The position numbers and the translations under genes were made by a program. Positions 9,658-18,659 of a stretch of 64,000 nt of DNA are shown piece by piece. Source of the DNA: an uncultured Acidobacteriota bacterium. GTDB taxonomy: Bacteria > Acidobacteriota > Terriglobia > Bryobacterales > Bryobacteraceae. Under the pieces are notes generated by a model. The model saw only the letters and a program-made list of their open reading frames with translations. It made no database searches and had not been told where the DNA came from. Location of the stretch: assembly GCA_902826605.1 (NCBI GenBank), contig CADEFM010000004.1, positions 186,001 through 250,000 on the forward strand, given 5' to 3'. Numbering within the stretch: position 1 is the first letter of the stretch; every line of letters starts with the position of its first letter.

Positions 9658-10944
9658 ATGGCGAGCGCCGCCATCCCCGTGCCGATTCGCGCTATACGGC
9701 GCGTTGGTCTGACCGCCATCGCCATTAATGGCATGGTGGGAGCAGGCATCTTTGGACTACCGGCGAACGTGGCTCAACTGCTGGGTCCCTCCAGTCTGCT
9801 GGCGTATTTGCTGGCAGGCGGGGCGGTATTGTTGGTGGCTTTGTGTTTTGCCGAGGCTGGCAGCCAGTTTGAAAGCTCCGGAGGACCGTATCTTTACGCC
9901 CGGGAGGCCTTCGGGCCCTTTGCCGGTTTCCAGGCAGGCATGCTGCTGACGCTCTCTCGTGTGGCGGGCGCGGCGGCTATCAGCAACGCGTTTTCGGCGT
10001 ACCTGGGTTTCCTGTGGCCTGCGGTGACACAAGGCGCCGGCCGGGCGCTCGCCATAACGATGGTGTTGGCCATATTGACCTGGATCAATTGCCTGGGCAT
10101 ACGGCCGGGGGTACGCACGATCAATATTCTCACTTGTGGGAAGCTGATTCCGCTCGTGGTGTTTTGCGCGGTCGGTTTGTTTTATGCCGATCCGCGAGCG
10201 GTCTCCTTCTCCCTGCCCGCGGAACCCGGAACGCTCAAGCAAGCGACCCTGCTGCTGATCTACGCATTCGGCGGATTCGAGTTCGCGGCGATCCCGAGTG
10301 AAGAAGTGGTGGATCCCAAGCGCACATTGCCGGCCGTGCTCACCGCATCAGTGGCGTTTGTTGTCCTGTTGTATCTGTCGATTCAATGGGTGGCGATGGG
10401 GACGCTGCCGGATCTCGCATCGAGTGCAACTCCGTTGGCGTCCTCCGCGCGGACGTTCTTGGGACCGGCGGGAGGGATACTGCTCGTCGTAGGAGCGTTG
10501 TTTTCGACAACCGGAACGAACAGCTCGGCGATTCTCATAGGGTCGCGAATGTTATACGCGCTATCGCGCGGGGGTCTTTTGCCCGAAGTGATGGGGAGGC
10601 TGCATCCACGCTATCGAACGCCGGTGTTTTCCACGTTCTTGTTCGCGGCGGCAGCTTGGGCCGCGGCGGTAGCCGGCACCTTTGGGCAATTGGCCGCGCT
10701 AGGGGCGGTCTCGCGAGTTCTGTATTACACCACAACTTGTCTGGCGGTGCCTTTCTTACGACGCAAACTTCCGCGCGAACAACGCCGGTTCGAGCTACTG
10801 GGAGGTTGGACGATTCCGGCCCTCGCGCTGGCAGTTTGTCTATGGCTCTTGAGCGGCAGCACCCGAGAGCAGGCACTCATCGCCGGCGCCACGATGCTCG
10901 CTGGAGCCCTGCTGTATCGCGTATTCGCCAAGCCGATTCTGTAG
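9658..10944 (+). CDS. APC superfamily amino acid/polyamine permease
   Basis: The 428-residue protein looks like a 12-helix secondary transporter of the amino acid-polyamine-organocation superfamily. TAIAINGMVGAGIFGLPANVA is the conserved first unwound helix (G-x-G-I-F), and FGGFEFAAIPSEEVVDP in the middle is the helix 6 substrate region with the glutamate pair. I chose ATG 9658, because the upstream in-frame extension overlaps mutS and is not family-like. A TACACT box 8 bases before the ATG suggests a very short or absent leader. Substrate unknown; import of an amino acid by proton symport is the default expectation. Confidence 0.85.
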   Translation: MASAAIPVPIRAIRRVGLTAIAINGMVGAGIFGLPANVAQLLGPSSLLAYLLAGGAVLLVALCFAEAGSQFESSGGPYLYAREAFGPFAGFQAGMLLTLSRVAGAAAISNAFSAYLGFLWPAVTQGAGRALAITMVLAILTWINCLGIRPGVRTINILTCGKLIPLVVFCAVGLFYADPRAVSFSLPAEPGTLKQATLLLIYAFGGFEFAAIPSEEVVDPKRTLPAVLTASVAFVVLLYLSIQWVAMGTLPDLASSATPLASSARTFLGPAGGILLVVGALFSTTGTNSSAILIGSRMLYALSRGGLLPEVMGRLHPRYRTPVFSTFLFAAAAWAAAVAGTFGQLAALGAVSRVLYYTTTCLAVPFLRRKLPREQRRFELLGGWTIPALALAVCLWLLSGSTREQALIAGATMLAGALLYRVFAKPIL

Positions 10945-11023
10945 CTGGTGCTGTGGCGTGGTAGCCGCAGTTCCCGAGCGTTATACTAGCAGGCGTCGCA
11001 ACTAGTTTTCGAGAGGTGTCCCG

Positions 11024-11992
11024 ATGCACTGCAAGTATTTCGTTGTCATGGCCGCCATGGGGTTGCCCTTTAGCGGCTGGGCGCAGGCCCCTTCCCCGAA
11101 AGCCTGGGTCTCTCCCCGAACGGCGGACGGCCAACCCGATTTGCAAGGCGTTTGGACAAACCCCACCATCACTCCATTTGAGCGTCCTGCGGAACTTGCC
11201 AACAAACCGTTTTGGACCGAGCAGGAAGCCGCAGCCCTCGAAAAAAGGGCGGCGGATAATCAGGTGGAGCGGCCGCCTAAGCCGGGCGATCCGGGAAGCT
11301 ACAATCTGGCCTGGACGGATGCTGGAACCAAGGTAGTGTCCACGCGACAGACTTCACTGGTGGTGGCCCCGCCCGACGGTAGAGTGCCTCTGAAGCCATG
11401 GGCGGAGCAAACGCGGGACTACAACATTGCGCACATCAGTGATTCCTATGTGCATCTAACCACGTGGGATCGCTGCATCACTCGTGGTATGCCTGGCGGG
11501 ATGTTCCCCGCGGGTTATAACAACGCCTATCAAATTATTCAAACGCCGGGCTACATCACGATCCATTACGAGATGATTCACAACACCCGTATCATCCCTT
11601 TGGACGGACGCCCGCACCTGCCCTCGAGCGTCCGCCTGTGGGATGGGGACGCGCGAGGCCGCTGGGAGGGCGATACGCTTGTCGTGGACACGACGAACTA
11701 TAACGATAAAGGCATGATCGCGACCAGCGCGGCTACCGGACGCATTCGTGGCGTCCCACAGAGCGAATCGCTTCACGTTGTGGAACGTTTCAAGCGTACC
11801 AGCGCCGACACGATCCTCTACGAAGCCACCATCGAAGATGAGAAGGCGTATATGCGCCCGTGGAAGGTCTCCATTCCTCTGACCAAGGAAACCGGAGACT
11901 ATGCGTTGTACGAATACGCATGCCATGAGGGCAATCAGGCCATGGAGAACATCCTTCGGGGCGGTCGCGCGAAGGACGCAGCGACGAAGTAG
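11024..11992 (+). CDS. Secreted protein of unknown function with a PDLQGVW motif
   Basis: The 322-residue protein has a signal peptide (CKYFVVMAAMGLPFSGWAQA), so it should be exported. The mature part begins with TADGQPDLQGVWTNPTITP, a motif I recognise from a large paralogous family of exported acidobacterial proteins without a known activity. The rest is rich in aromatic residues and short strands (DGDARGRWEGDTLVVDTTNY), suggesting a beta-barrel or lipocalin-like fold; that is inference only. It stands alone on the plus strand, 79 bases after the APC permease. Confidence 0.6.
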   Translation: MHCKYFVVMAAMGLPFSGWAQAPSPKAWVSPRTADGQPDLQGVWTNPTITPFERPAELANKPFWTEQEAAALEKRAADNQVERPPKPGDPGSYNLAWTDAGTKVVSTRQTSLVVAPPDGRVPLKPWAEQTRDYNIAHISDSYVHLTTWDRCITRGMPGGMFPAGYNNAYQIIQTPGYITIHYEMIHNTRIIPLDGRPHLPSSVRLWDGDARGRWEGDTLVVDTTNYNDKGMIATSAATGRIRGVPQSESLHVVERFKRTSADTILYEATIEDEKAYMRPWKVSIPLTKETGDYALYEYACHEGNQAMENILRGGRAKDAATK

Positions 11993-12191
11993 TCCAGCGC
12001 CGTAACTTTTTCTGCAAAATGGGCTCTTTGGCCTGGTCTTCGTGCCGATAAGCTCAATGCAATATTGGATACATCCCCCCTGCCGCGGGTCAAGCCAACA
12101 CGAAGAAAGCAAATAGTACTAAAATCCACACCTTCCTGAAGCAGAACACCCAAACGCCCGATAGAACAATTTAGTGGAGGAGACTAACCAA

Positions 12192-13604
12192 GTGAGCACG
12201 TTGGCCGACGTGGGTACCGAATCCCAGAATGACGGTGTTGTATCTTCACTCCGGGCGCTTTCTGAACAAGCTGCGCCTCGAGGGGAGGCTGGACAGCTCC
12301 CTGTATCCCGTGCACAGGAGGGCGTAATTCCTCCGGTCCCAGAATCGCTGCAGGATCTCGGCATTCCGCCGTCGATTATCGAGCAGCTCATATTAAAAAT
12401 GCTGTACTACCGTGGCGAGCTGTTGGGCCGGGAGTTGGCAAAGTTATTGGGCATTTCCTTCAGTTTGATTGACGATCTGCTGGAAACCTTTAAGCGACAA
12501 CATTTTGTGGGGGTGAAGAAGTCGCTCGGCATGGGTAATATGTCCGGCATCTTCGCGTTGACGGAAGCCGGGCGCAGCATCACGCGCGAGTTCCTCGAAA
12601 ATAATCAATACGCGGGACCCGCGCCCGTGCCTCTCTATCAATACAATGAAGTGGTCCGGCGCCAAAAACTGAAATCGAACTGGCTCAGTCCGGAAACACT
12701 GAAGGGTGCGTTTAAGCATTTGGTCGTGGAAGCGGATGTTTTGGCGCAGATCGGCCCGGCGGTGAATTCCAACAAATCGTTTCTGATCTATGGGCAACCG
12801 GGGAACGGAAAGACGGCGCTTGCGGAATCGTTATTCCGCGTGGAAACAGCACCGATCTATATGCCCTACGCGATTGAATCTCAGGGCAACATCATTCAGA
12901 TGTACGATCCCATTTATCACCAGAAGATTGAAGACGAGCAAGGAGAAATCTCAGCGCTTTCGACGGAACTGCCTTATGATGGACGCTGGTTCAAGTGCAA
13001 GCGTCCGTTCATCATCACTGGTGGTGAACTCACGCTAGACATGCTGGACCTCAGCTACAACGGTAATTCCAAAATCTATGATGCGCCGTTTCAACTGAAG
13101 GCCAATAATGGCATCTATCTGATCGACGACTTTGGACGCCAGAAGGCCAGTCCCGCTGAAATCTTGAACCGCTGGATCGTACCGATGGAGCGGCACATAG
13201 ACTATCTGAGTTTCCAGGCGGGCGGTAAGATGACAGTGCCTTTCGAAGCATTCCTCATATTTTCCACCAACCTGCGGCCCGATCAGCTGGGCGACGAGGC
13301 GTTCCTGCGGCGCATCCAATACAAGATGTTCCTGCGCAGTCCGAAGCAGCCGGAATTCACGCTTATCTTCGAACGCTACGCGGCCGCCCAGAAACTGGAA
13401 TGCCCCGAGGGGTTGGTAGAACAGTTCATCCAGAAGCATTACATCGATACACGCGGCAAATTCCGACGATGTCACCCGCGTGATGTGATCTCTCATGCGA
13501 TCGACGTGATCAATTTTGAGAGCCTGCCCATGCGGTTGACTGAGCAGGTGCTGGATCAAGCTTTCCACAGTTGTTTCGTGGAGAGCATGGAAGTGAACGA
13601 CTAG
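12192..13604 (+). CDS. Winged-helix plus AAA-type ATPase of unknown role
   Basis: I place the start at the GTG at 12192 because AGGAG at 12178-12182 is correctly spaced for it; a GTG at 12174 is also open. The protein has 470 residues. Residues about 45-125 look like a winged-helix domain (LLGRELAKLLGISFSLIDDL, then LTEAGRSITREFLE). An ATPase core follows with Walker A GQPGNGKTALAE and a Walker B-like GIYLIDDFGRQ. ILNRWIVPMERHID and FSTNLRPDQLGDEAFLRRIQ fit sensor and arginine-finger regions of AAA proteins. It reads like a regulatory or remodelling ATPase; no partner is adjacent. The convergent YVTN gene ends three bases away. Confidence 0.65.
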   Translation: MSTLADVGTESQNDGVVSSLRALSEQAAPRGEAGQLPVSRAQEGVIPPVPESLQDLGIPPSIIEQLILKMLYYRGELLGRELAKLLGISFSLIDDLLETFKRQHFVGVKKSLGMGNMSGIFALTEAGRSITREFLENNQYAGPAPVPLYQYNEVVRRQKLKSNWLSPETLKGAFKHLVVEADVLAQIGPAVNSNKSFLIYGQPGNGKTALAESLFRVETAPIYMPYAIESQGNIIQMYDPIYHQKIEDEQGEISALSTELPYDGRWFKCKRPFIITGGELTLDMLDLSYNGNSKIYDAPFQLKANNGIYLIDDFGRQKASPAEILNRWIVPMERHIDYLSFQAGGKMTVPFEAFLIFSTNLRPDQLGDEAFLRRIQYKMFLRSPKQPEFTLIFERYAAAQKLECPEGLVEQFIQKHYIDTRGKFRRCHPRDVISHAIDVINFESLPMRLTEQVLDQAFHSCFVESMEVND

Positions 13605-13607
13605 CGC

Positions 13608-14624
13608 TCAATAGTAGGTCAGCGTTTCAATCGCGGTGCCCGCCTGAAACGTGTTTACAATCTGCCCTTTTTTCAGGTCCAGCACGGAGACTGTCCCGTC
13701 ACCGTGATTCGCCACGAGTACCGTATTGCCGTCGGCGGAGAATCCGAATCCCATGGGGTCTTTGCCGCACGAAATGGTCTTGGGCTCGCCGCGCAGGTTG
13801 GCGGCATCGAAGACGCTGACCACATCTTCGGCCGTGCTCATCGTTAACAGTTTGCGTCCATCCGGCGAAAAGTAGATCTTATAACCCTTGGTCTGACCCT
13901 TTAGCGGGATGCGGTCCAGCACCTGATCCGTGGCTGGATCGATCACGATCATAGTAGCGGCGGAAGCTTCCATCGCGATCACGCGCTTTCCGTCGGGCGA
14001 AACAGCGAGGCCTTCGGTCCCGGTGGGCGCGGGAATGCGAGCCACAATCTTGTGGGTCTTGAGATCGATGACGCTGATGTACTGCTTGTCAGTCTTGTTG
14101 GTAACGTAAATCTTGCTGGCATCGGGCAGAATTCCGATCCAATGTCCGGTTCCTTCGGCATCCAGCGCGGCAGCCACTTTTCGCGATTTGGTATCCACGA
14201 TCAGCACTTTGCGATCGAGGTCGCAGGCCACGTAAAGCATGCCCTTTTGATCGATCTGAATCCCATGAGGCGCGCGGTAGGGCGCGATGTCGATCACACC
14301 GGTCAGTTTGCGGGAATCCATGTCGACAATGGCGATCTCATGGCCCGGATTTGGATTCTTGCCGTATACGCCATCGCCATAAATGGGAACATAGGCGGTC
14401 TTGTGATCGGCCGTTAGAACGAAATCGTGGGGATTCTTCGGCACATCAAAGTTGGATTGCTCCTTTAATGTGAGCGGATCGAAGAAGCGGATCTTCGCTC
14501 CAAACTTATCCACCATCATGATTCCCTTGGTGCCGGTGGGATGATTCATGTCCACCGAGGCCGCCCAAATCGTCAACGCCAACGCTACGCTGCCAGATGC
14601 GACAATCGACACGCTTTTCCACAT
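13608..14624 (-). CDS. Exported YVTN-family beta-propeller protein
   Basis: This 338-residue protein has an N-terminal export signal (SVSIVASGSVALALTIWAAS) and repeated propeller blades of the YVTN/YncE type. Examples are VLTADHKTAYVPIYG, KIYVTNKTDKQYISVIDLKT, IVARIPAPTGTEGLAVSPDG and TVLVANHGDGTVSVLDLKKG, each with a strand, a D-G turn and V-D-x-x-T. Such proteins often bind ligands or partners on the cell surface or in the periplasm, and some feed electrons to redox partners; here no role can be assigned. It is encoded alone and meets the AAA ATPase gene tail to tail. Confidence 0.8.
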   Translation of the reverse strand: MWKSVSIVASGSVALALTIWAASVDMNHPTGTKGIMMVDKFGAKIRFFDPLTLKEQSNFDVPKNPHDFVLTADHKTAYVPIYGDGVYGKNPNPGHEIAIVDMDSRKLTGVIDIAPYRAPHGIQIDQKGMLYVACDLDRKVLIVDTKSRKVAAALDAEGTGHWIGILPDASKIYVTNKTDKQYISVIDLKTHKIVARIPAPTGTEGLAVSPDGKRVIAMEASAATMIVIDPATDQVLDRIPLKGQTKGYKIYFSPDGRKLLTMSTAEDVVSVFDAANLRGEPKTISCGKDPMGFGFSADGNTVLVANHGDGTVSVLDLKKGQIVNTFQAGTAIETLTYY

Positions 14625-14648
14625 AGCCCGAATTATAACGCCGTGGCG

Positions 14649-15197
14649 TCAGTACGGCCGGCTACCCGCCAATCGGCGCGGGGAATCGTCGAATGCAAGG
14701 CTGCGTGCCGCGAGGGCGTGGATTGCGTCAAGGAATTTCGCCGCGACGCATGACTGCATCGCCTTGAGGCGCGCACCGCCGGTGAGATACGGGATGGTCA
14801 GGTCATTGGCCGGATCGTCCGCCTTGAGCCACACCGCCTCGACGGATAGCGCCGGGATCACCAGCAGTCGCAATTCAAAGTTCTTCTTCTTGACTTCAGG
14901 GAGCGCACCGGCTTTACGGATGGCTGCACGCGCCTTGGCCACATGCGCGCCTTGCGAAACAGAGGTCATCGACGGACCTCTCCGCGAGGACTCTTCGGAA
15001 ACATCGCAGGAAACATCGTGGCCGGCAATGGTCGCCATGAAGCGCCAGAGTTGAGGCTTGGCTGCACGCAAGCCCCTTCCACGGGCGAGCGCGGACACTT
15101 CCAGCGCGTACAGTCGCTGGGGATAAATTCTATCCGCGATACCTTCGATCAGCGCGTCTCTCACTCTCTTGGAAGGTACGGGTTCCGTCAAAGGCAT
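14649..15197 (-). CDS. Unknown 182-residue protein downstream of a cysteine peptidase
   Basis: This frame opens at ATG 15197, eight bases after the stop of the cysteine peptidase gene, so it is very likely the last gene of that operon. The product (starting MPLTEPVPSKRVRDALIEGI) has no signal peptide or membrane segment and no domain I recognise. A strand-rich core, ELRLLVIPALSVEAVWLKAD followed by DLTIPYLTGG, looks globular and conserved-like. A charged linker with many Ala/Arg/Lys residues lies before it. The open frame extends further upstream to 15704, but that part is antisense-type overlap with the peptidase in another frame and is not used. A role as partner or inhibitor of the peptidase is possible but is only inferred from position. 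Confidence 0.6.
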   Translation of the reverse strand: MPLTEPVPSKRVRDALIEGIADRIYPQRLYALEVSALARGRGLRAAKPQLWRFMATIAGHDVSCDVSEESSRRGPSMTSVSQGAHVAKARAAIRKAGALPEVKKKNFELRLLVIPALSVEAVWLKADDPANDLTIPYLTGGARLKAMQSCVAAKFLDAIHALAARSLAFDDSPRRLAGSRPY

Positions 15198-15205
15198 GGA
15201 AATTT

Positions 15206-15736
15206 CTAAACAGGATACGTATGGGTCCAGCGTCCCACGGCTCTGTATTTGTGAACAAACGTGCGGTAATCGATGGTAGACGCGCCTTTGCGTTGCGGGT
15301 CTTCCACATCCACTTGCTGGACGCCGTTGTGCGTCCGATAGCCTGAGATGACGACGAAATGTCCGCCGCCGCCGCGCCAGCCGATGCGGGCGCAAACAGG
15401 CCGCTGTTTGTTGATGCGGCGCTGGATCTCTTTGAAACTGAGTGGACCGAGCGTTGGATCTCCCTTTAGGCGGCCCACCAGCTTCAGCGCGTCTTCGAGG
15501 TAAAACAATCTTGCGCATCCATGTGGCACTGGCTTGGTGCAGCATACGCGCTGTTTGGTGACTTCCCTGGCGAGTCCACATTGCCTCCATTCCGAACCGC
15601 GGTCGTAAAAGTGGTCCACGCTTACGGAAACAGCAGCCCAGCACCAAACGCTGGTCAGTTGTTTTTGCATCCTGAAGGAAAGCTTTGGCATTCGGTACTT
15701 GCAAGACGGGGCGCAGCCCAGAAAGGCGGCGCCCAT
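15206..15736 (-). CDS. Papain-like / C39-type cysteine peptidase
   Basis: The protein (176 residues from the first ATG; internal ATGs at 15691 and 15670 are equally plausible) shows a bacterial papain-fold peptidase pattern. TSVWCWAAVSVSV holds the nucleophile cysteine (C17 counted from 15691). GGGGHFVVISGY holds the histidine (H111) and QVDVEDPQ the aspartate (D131). This is the layout of C39_2/AvrRpt2-like peptidases, many of which cut after Gly-Gly. Extra cysteines (QCGL, CCTKPV, HGCAR) could form disulfides. No clear signal peptide is present unless the longest start is used. It lies 18 bases after a 51-residue Lys/Gly-rich peptide gene, which could be its substrate, and 8 bases before an unknown gene. 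The peptidase call is strong, the substrate is not known. Confidence 0.8.
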   Translation of the reverse strand: MGAAFLGCAPSCKYRMPKLSFRMQKQLTSVWCWAAVSVSVDHFYDRGSEWRQCGLAREVTKQRVCCTKPVPHGCARLFYLEDALKLVGRLKGDPTLGPLSFKEIQRRINKQRPVCARIGWRGGGGHFVVISGYRTHNGVQQVDVEDPQRKGASTIDYRTFVHKYRAVGRWTHTYPV

Positions 15737-15754
15737 GTGAGTAGAACTGCGGGC

Positions 15755-15910
15755 CTAGTTGCCGCCTCCGCCCGGAGGAGGTGGAGGACCAGGACCACCC
15801 CCTGACATTTTACGGATGGCTTTTTTCTTAGGGGCAGCCTTTTTTGGCGTGGACGCCTTCTTGGTTGTGGCCACCTTTTTTTTCGCGGGCGCTTTCTTCT
15901 TTGTTGCCAT
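15755..15910 (-). CDS. Small Lys/Ala-rich peptide with a Gly/Pro-rich tail (51 residues)
   Basis: A short open frame runs from ATG 15910 to a TAG at 15755-15757, preceded by a strong ribosome site (AAAGGAG, then AAAGC, then ATG). Residues 1-34 are histone-H1-like: repeats of Lys-Lys/Lys-Lys-Lys with Ala, Pro and Thr (MATKKKAPAKKKVATTKK at the start). Residues 35-51 are SGGGPGPPPPPGGGGN. The gene starts 10 bases after the kinase stop and ends 18 bases before the peptidase start, so it belongs to the sigma/kinase operon. Two readings are possible: a basic nucleic-acid-binding protein, or a precursor peptide cut at the glycine-rich tail by the next gene's peptidase. The ribosome site and packing make it a real gene; the function is open. 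Confidence 0.75.
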   Translation of the reverse strand: MATKKKAPAKKKVATTKKASTPKKAAPKKKAIRKMSGGGPGPPPPPGGGGN

Positions 15911-15920
15911 GCTTTCTCCT

Positions 15921-18659
15921 TTAGCGGATTGGTCGAGATGCTAACAACTGCGAAAAACGACGGTCCTCATGAAGGTCCGCCAAATCCGGCCAGCGGCTCA
16001 GCTCATGGAGCAGGCCCGCAGGCGAAGTGCCGATTACGGAGAGAGTCGAATCCCTGCGTCCCAGCGCTTCATAAGTCAATATAGCCGTCCAACGCGCGTC
16101 AGTGTCATCTGGCGAAAGCTGAAGCGCTTGCGCAGCCTCGGATTCCGCGCGGTTGCGATTTCCCAGACTAGCGGCGAAGTACGCCAGGAAGGATCGCACA
16201 TAGCCACTGCGGGGGTTGCGAGCCATATCCACTTCGGCCAGATCCAGACCGCGTTGCAGTGCAGCGCGGGCTTCCGCGCTGCGACCCAGGCGGCGATAGG
16301 CGATCCCTAGATACATGCAAGCGGCGTACATGCGCGGATTCACTTGCAGAGCGCGCACGAAATAGGGCAGAGCATCAGCATCCTGCTTCTGATACATCAG
16401 AGCCGCGCCCAAAGTATGCAGCGCGGCCGCGGTGGGTTGTAATTCGATGGACGATCTTAGTTCCTGTTCAGCCTCGGAGAAGCGGCCCATTTCCAAATAA
16501 GTGGCTGCCACATTGTAGTGAGCCGTGGCTTCGCCTGGAGCGAGTTCCACGGTCTTGCGCAAATGTCCGAGAGCTTGCGTATAATCCGCCTGCTGATAGT
16601 ACAGCGCTCCAAGTCCCAGATGATTGCGGTGGTCGAGTGGATTTGCAGCGATCGCCTTTTGGTACGAGGACAGCGCCTGGTCCAGTTGGTTGTTGCTCCG
16701 GTAGACTGCACCCAGGCGGCGATAAGTATCGCTGTGGTTGGTGTTCATGGGGCCGGGATCCAGTTCTAATGCACGCTGGTACTCCGCGATCGCTTGTTCA
16801 TAGAAGCCGGAATTCGCTTTCAGCAAGCCCGCGATATCATGCACTGCCGCCAGATCCGGGTTGCGGCCTTCGGCCTGGCGCACGGATTCGGTGGCGCGAT
16901 CGAGCCACTGCTGGTCTTTGGTTAGGAAGAATTTCTCCCATTCTGCTTCCGCCAAACCGGCATGCGTAAGCGCGGAATCAGGGTCGGCATCGGCGGCGCG
17001 CTGCAAGTGCGCCAGCGCTGCGTCGACTTGAGAATCGCGGCTCAATAGCGAGATGCCTGTCAAGTAATCCTCTTGCGCGGCAGGGGCCACGGAAGCAGTG
17101 GTTGCGAGCGGCATAAGATGCAGAGTCTCAGTGACCACGCCTGCCAGAGCGAAGCCGGCCAGGCGAACTTGCGATGGCGTGTACACGGCTTTCCACTCCG
17201 TGCGCGCTCCGGAACGCAAATCGGTGAGGATAGCGCCGACCAAGAGATTGCCGTTTTCGCGATCCACACGGCCGTGCAGCGTGTGGGTCGCGCTCAAAGC
17301 GGCGCGCGCGTTTTCAGGGACCGTCACGTGCTTCCGGATCGCTTCGTCAAAAGGGACGATCCGTAGTTCCGCCTTCGGCGTGCCCTTGAGCTGCGCGACC
17401 CGCGCTGCGGCGTCCTGCGCGACGCTTTGCGCGATGATCGCTGCGTCGCCTTCAAACGGAAGCACGGCAAGACGCAGTGTTTCCTGCGGTCCGGTGGCAA
17501 TCCGGTAGGCGAGTACTCCGGACATTACCGCAATCGCCGCCGCCGCTGCGATCGAAAGAATCAATCGGCGTTTGGAGCGGGGCTGCAACGCTTCCGCGAT
17601 TTCGATGACGGTCTGAAAGCGGCGCGCCGGGTCGGGATCCAGACACCGGGAAAGAATGCGATCCCAACTTGGATCCACCGACGGAGGTTTTCCATTCAGC
17701 CGATGGGGCCAGGATATCTGCGAAACGCTCAGCGTAGTCTCCGTGGGCTGCGGCGCAAAGGGACGCCGCCCGGAGGCTAATTCATACAAGAGCACGCCTA
17801 AGGCATAAATATCACTGGAGACGGAAGCCTTCTGTCCCCGCCACAATTCCGGCGCCATGTAATCCGGCGTTCCGCCTTGCGCTCCGGAAGCGAGAGTTTG
17901 TTGCGAAGCCTGTGGCCTGCGCGCCAAGCCGAAATCCGTAATCACGGCTCGGATGTTGCCGTCGGCCGCGCGCGTCAAAATGACATTGCCGCTCTTAAGG
18001 TCCCCGTGAATGACGTGATTGCGATGCGCTTCGGCGAGGCCGTCACACAATTGGCGTGCAATAGCGCGAGCCTCTGCGGCCGGGAGGCGATTTGTGGGCG
18101 CTTTCAAACGCTCCGCTAGCGTTTCGCCTTCCAGGAACTCCATGGTCAGGAAGTCGATATCACCCTGGTGCTTTGATGCCGTGTGAATTTCAAAAATTTT
18201 ACACACGTTAGGATGGCTGATTTCACTGGCATGGCGAACTTCAGGCGGCAGGCGTTTGCGGAAACCGGCCTTGGCGCACTTGATAGCGATTCGCCGGTCC
18301 AGTTTGTGATCGAAGGCTTCGTAGACGATGCCCATTCCGCCGCGTGCGATTTCGCGCACGATACGGAAGCGCTCCATGACCAATTCACCTGCTTCAAAGG
18401 GATTCTCGGTGGCGTTCAGCGCGTACAATGGCTCTAGCAGAAAACCATTCATCCGCCGTTCCCATTGGACGTAGTGCCAGGTTTGGCGAAACAGGGCCGG
18501 ATTCTCCCCGCAGGCGTTGCGAAGGTAGGACTCTCTGTCGGCGTCTGGCTGAGCCAGCGCCAGCTCCACCAGATTCATAACAAGATCGTCGTCGAGCTGC
18601 GCGTTTTCGCTGGCCTTAGGAATGGGCTGATTTTCCATAGCCAGACTCCGCTTGTTCAA
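15921..18659 (-). CDS. Membrane Ser/Thr protein kinase with C-terminal TPR repeats
   Basis: The 912-residue protein carries a Hanks-type kinase domain at about residues 98-360: glycine loop ARGGMGIVYEAFD, catalytic lysine in IAIKCAK (K127), catalytic loop VIHGDLKSGN (D220), DFG at 242-244 and GTPDYMAPE. The usual HRD is HGD, so it is a non-RD kinase and may not need activation-loop phosphorylation. One membrane helix follows (about 366-386). An outer domain and a long array of TPR repeats (about 540-890, for example AIAEYQRALELDPG and ALGHLRKTVELAPGEA) follow. The start overlaps the ECF sigma gene (ATG 18659, or 18638 as a second choice), so the two are translationally coupled. ECF43-type sigma factors are known to be controlled by such kinases; that link here is inferred. 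Confidence 0.9.
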   Translation of the reverse strand: MNKRSLAMENQPIPKASENAQLDDDLVMNLVELALAQPDADRESYLRNACGENPALFRQTWHYVQWERRMNGFLLEPLYALNATENPFEAGELVMERFRIVREIARGGMGIVYEAFDHKLDRRIAIKCAKAGFRKRLPPEVRHASEISHPNVCKIFEIHTASKHQGDIDFLTMEFLEGETLAERLKAPTNRLPAAEARAIARQLCDGLAEAHRNHVIHGDLKSGNVILTRAADGNIRAVITDFGLARRPQASQQTLASGAQGGTPDYMAPELWRGQKASVSSDIYALGVLLYELASGRRPFAPQPTETTLSVSQISWPHRLNGKPPSVDPSWDRILSRCLDPDPARRFQTVIEIAEALQPRSKRRLILSIAAAAAIAVMSGVLAYRIATGPQETLRLAVLPFEGDAAIIAQSVAQDAAARVAQLKGTPKAELRIVPFDEAIRKHVTVPENARAALSATHTLHGRVDRENGNLLVGAILTDLRSGARTEWKAVYTPSQVRLAGFALAGVVTETLHLMPLATTASVAPAAQEDYLTGISLLSRDSQVDAALAHLQRAADADPDSALTHAGLAEAEWEKFFLTKDQQWLDRATESVRQAEGRNPDLAAVHDIAGLLKANSGFYEQAIAEYQRALELDPGPMNTNHSDTYRRLGAVYRSNNQLDQALSSYQKAIAANPLDHRNHLGLGALYYQQADYTQALGHLRKTVELAPGEATAHYNVAATYLEMGRFSEAEQELRSSIELQPTAAALHTLGAALMYQKQDADALPYFVRALQVNPRMYAACMYLGIAYRRLGRSAEARAALQRGLDLAEVDMARNPRSGYVRSFLAYFAASLGNRNRAESEAAQALQLSPDDTDARWTAILTYEALGRRDSTLSVIGTSPAGLLHELSRWPDLADLHEDRRFSQLLASRPIR

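Noticed and set aside
14649-15704. One 351-residue protein spanning the peptidase and the gene after it
   Set aside because: The first half lies over the cysteine peptidase in another frame and is not protein-like. The peptidase has a full catalytic triad, so the real gene starts at 15197.
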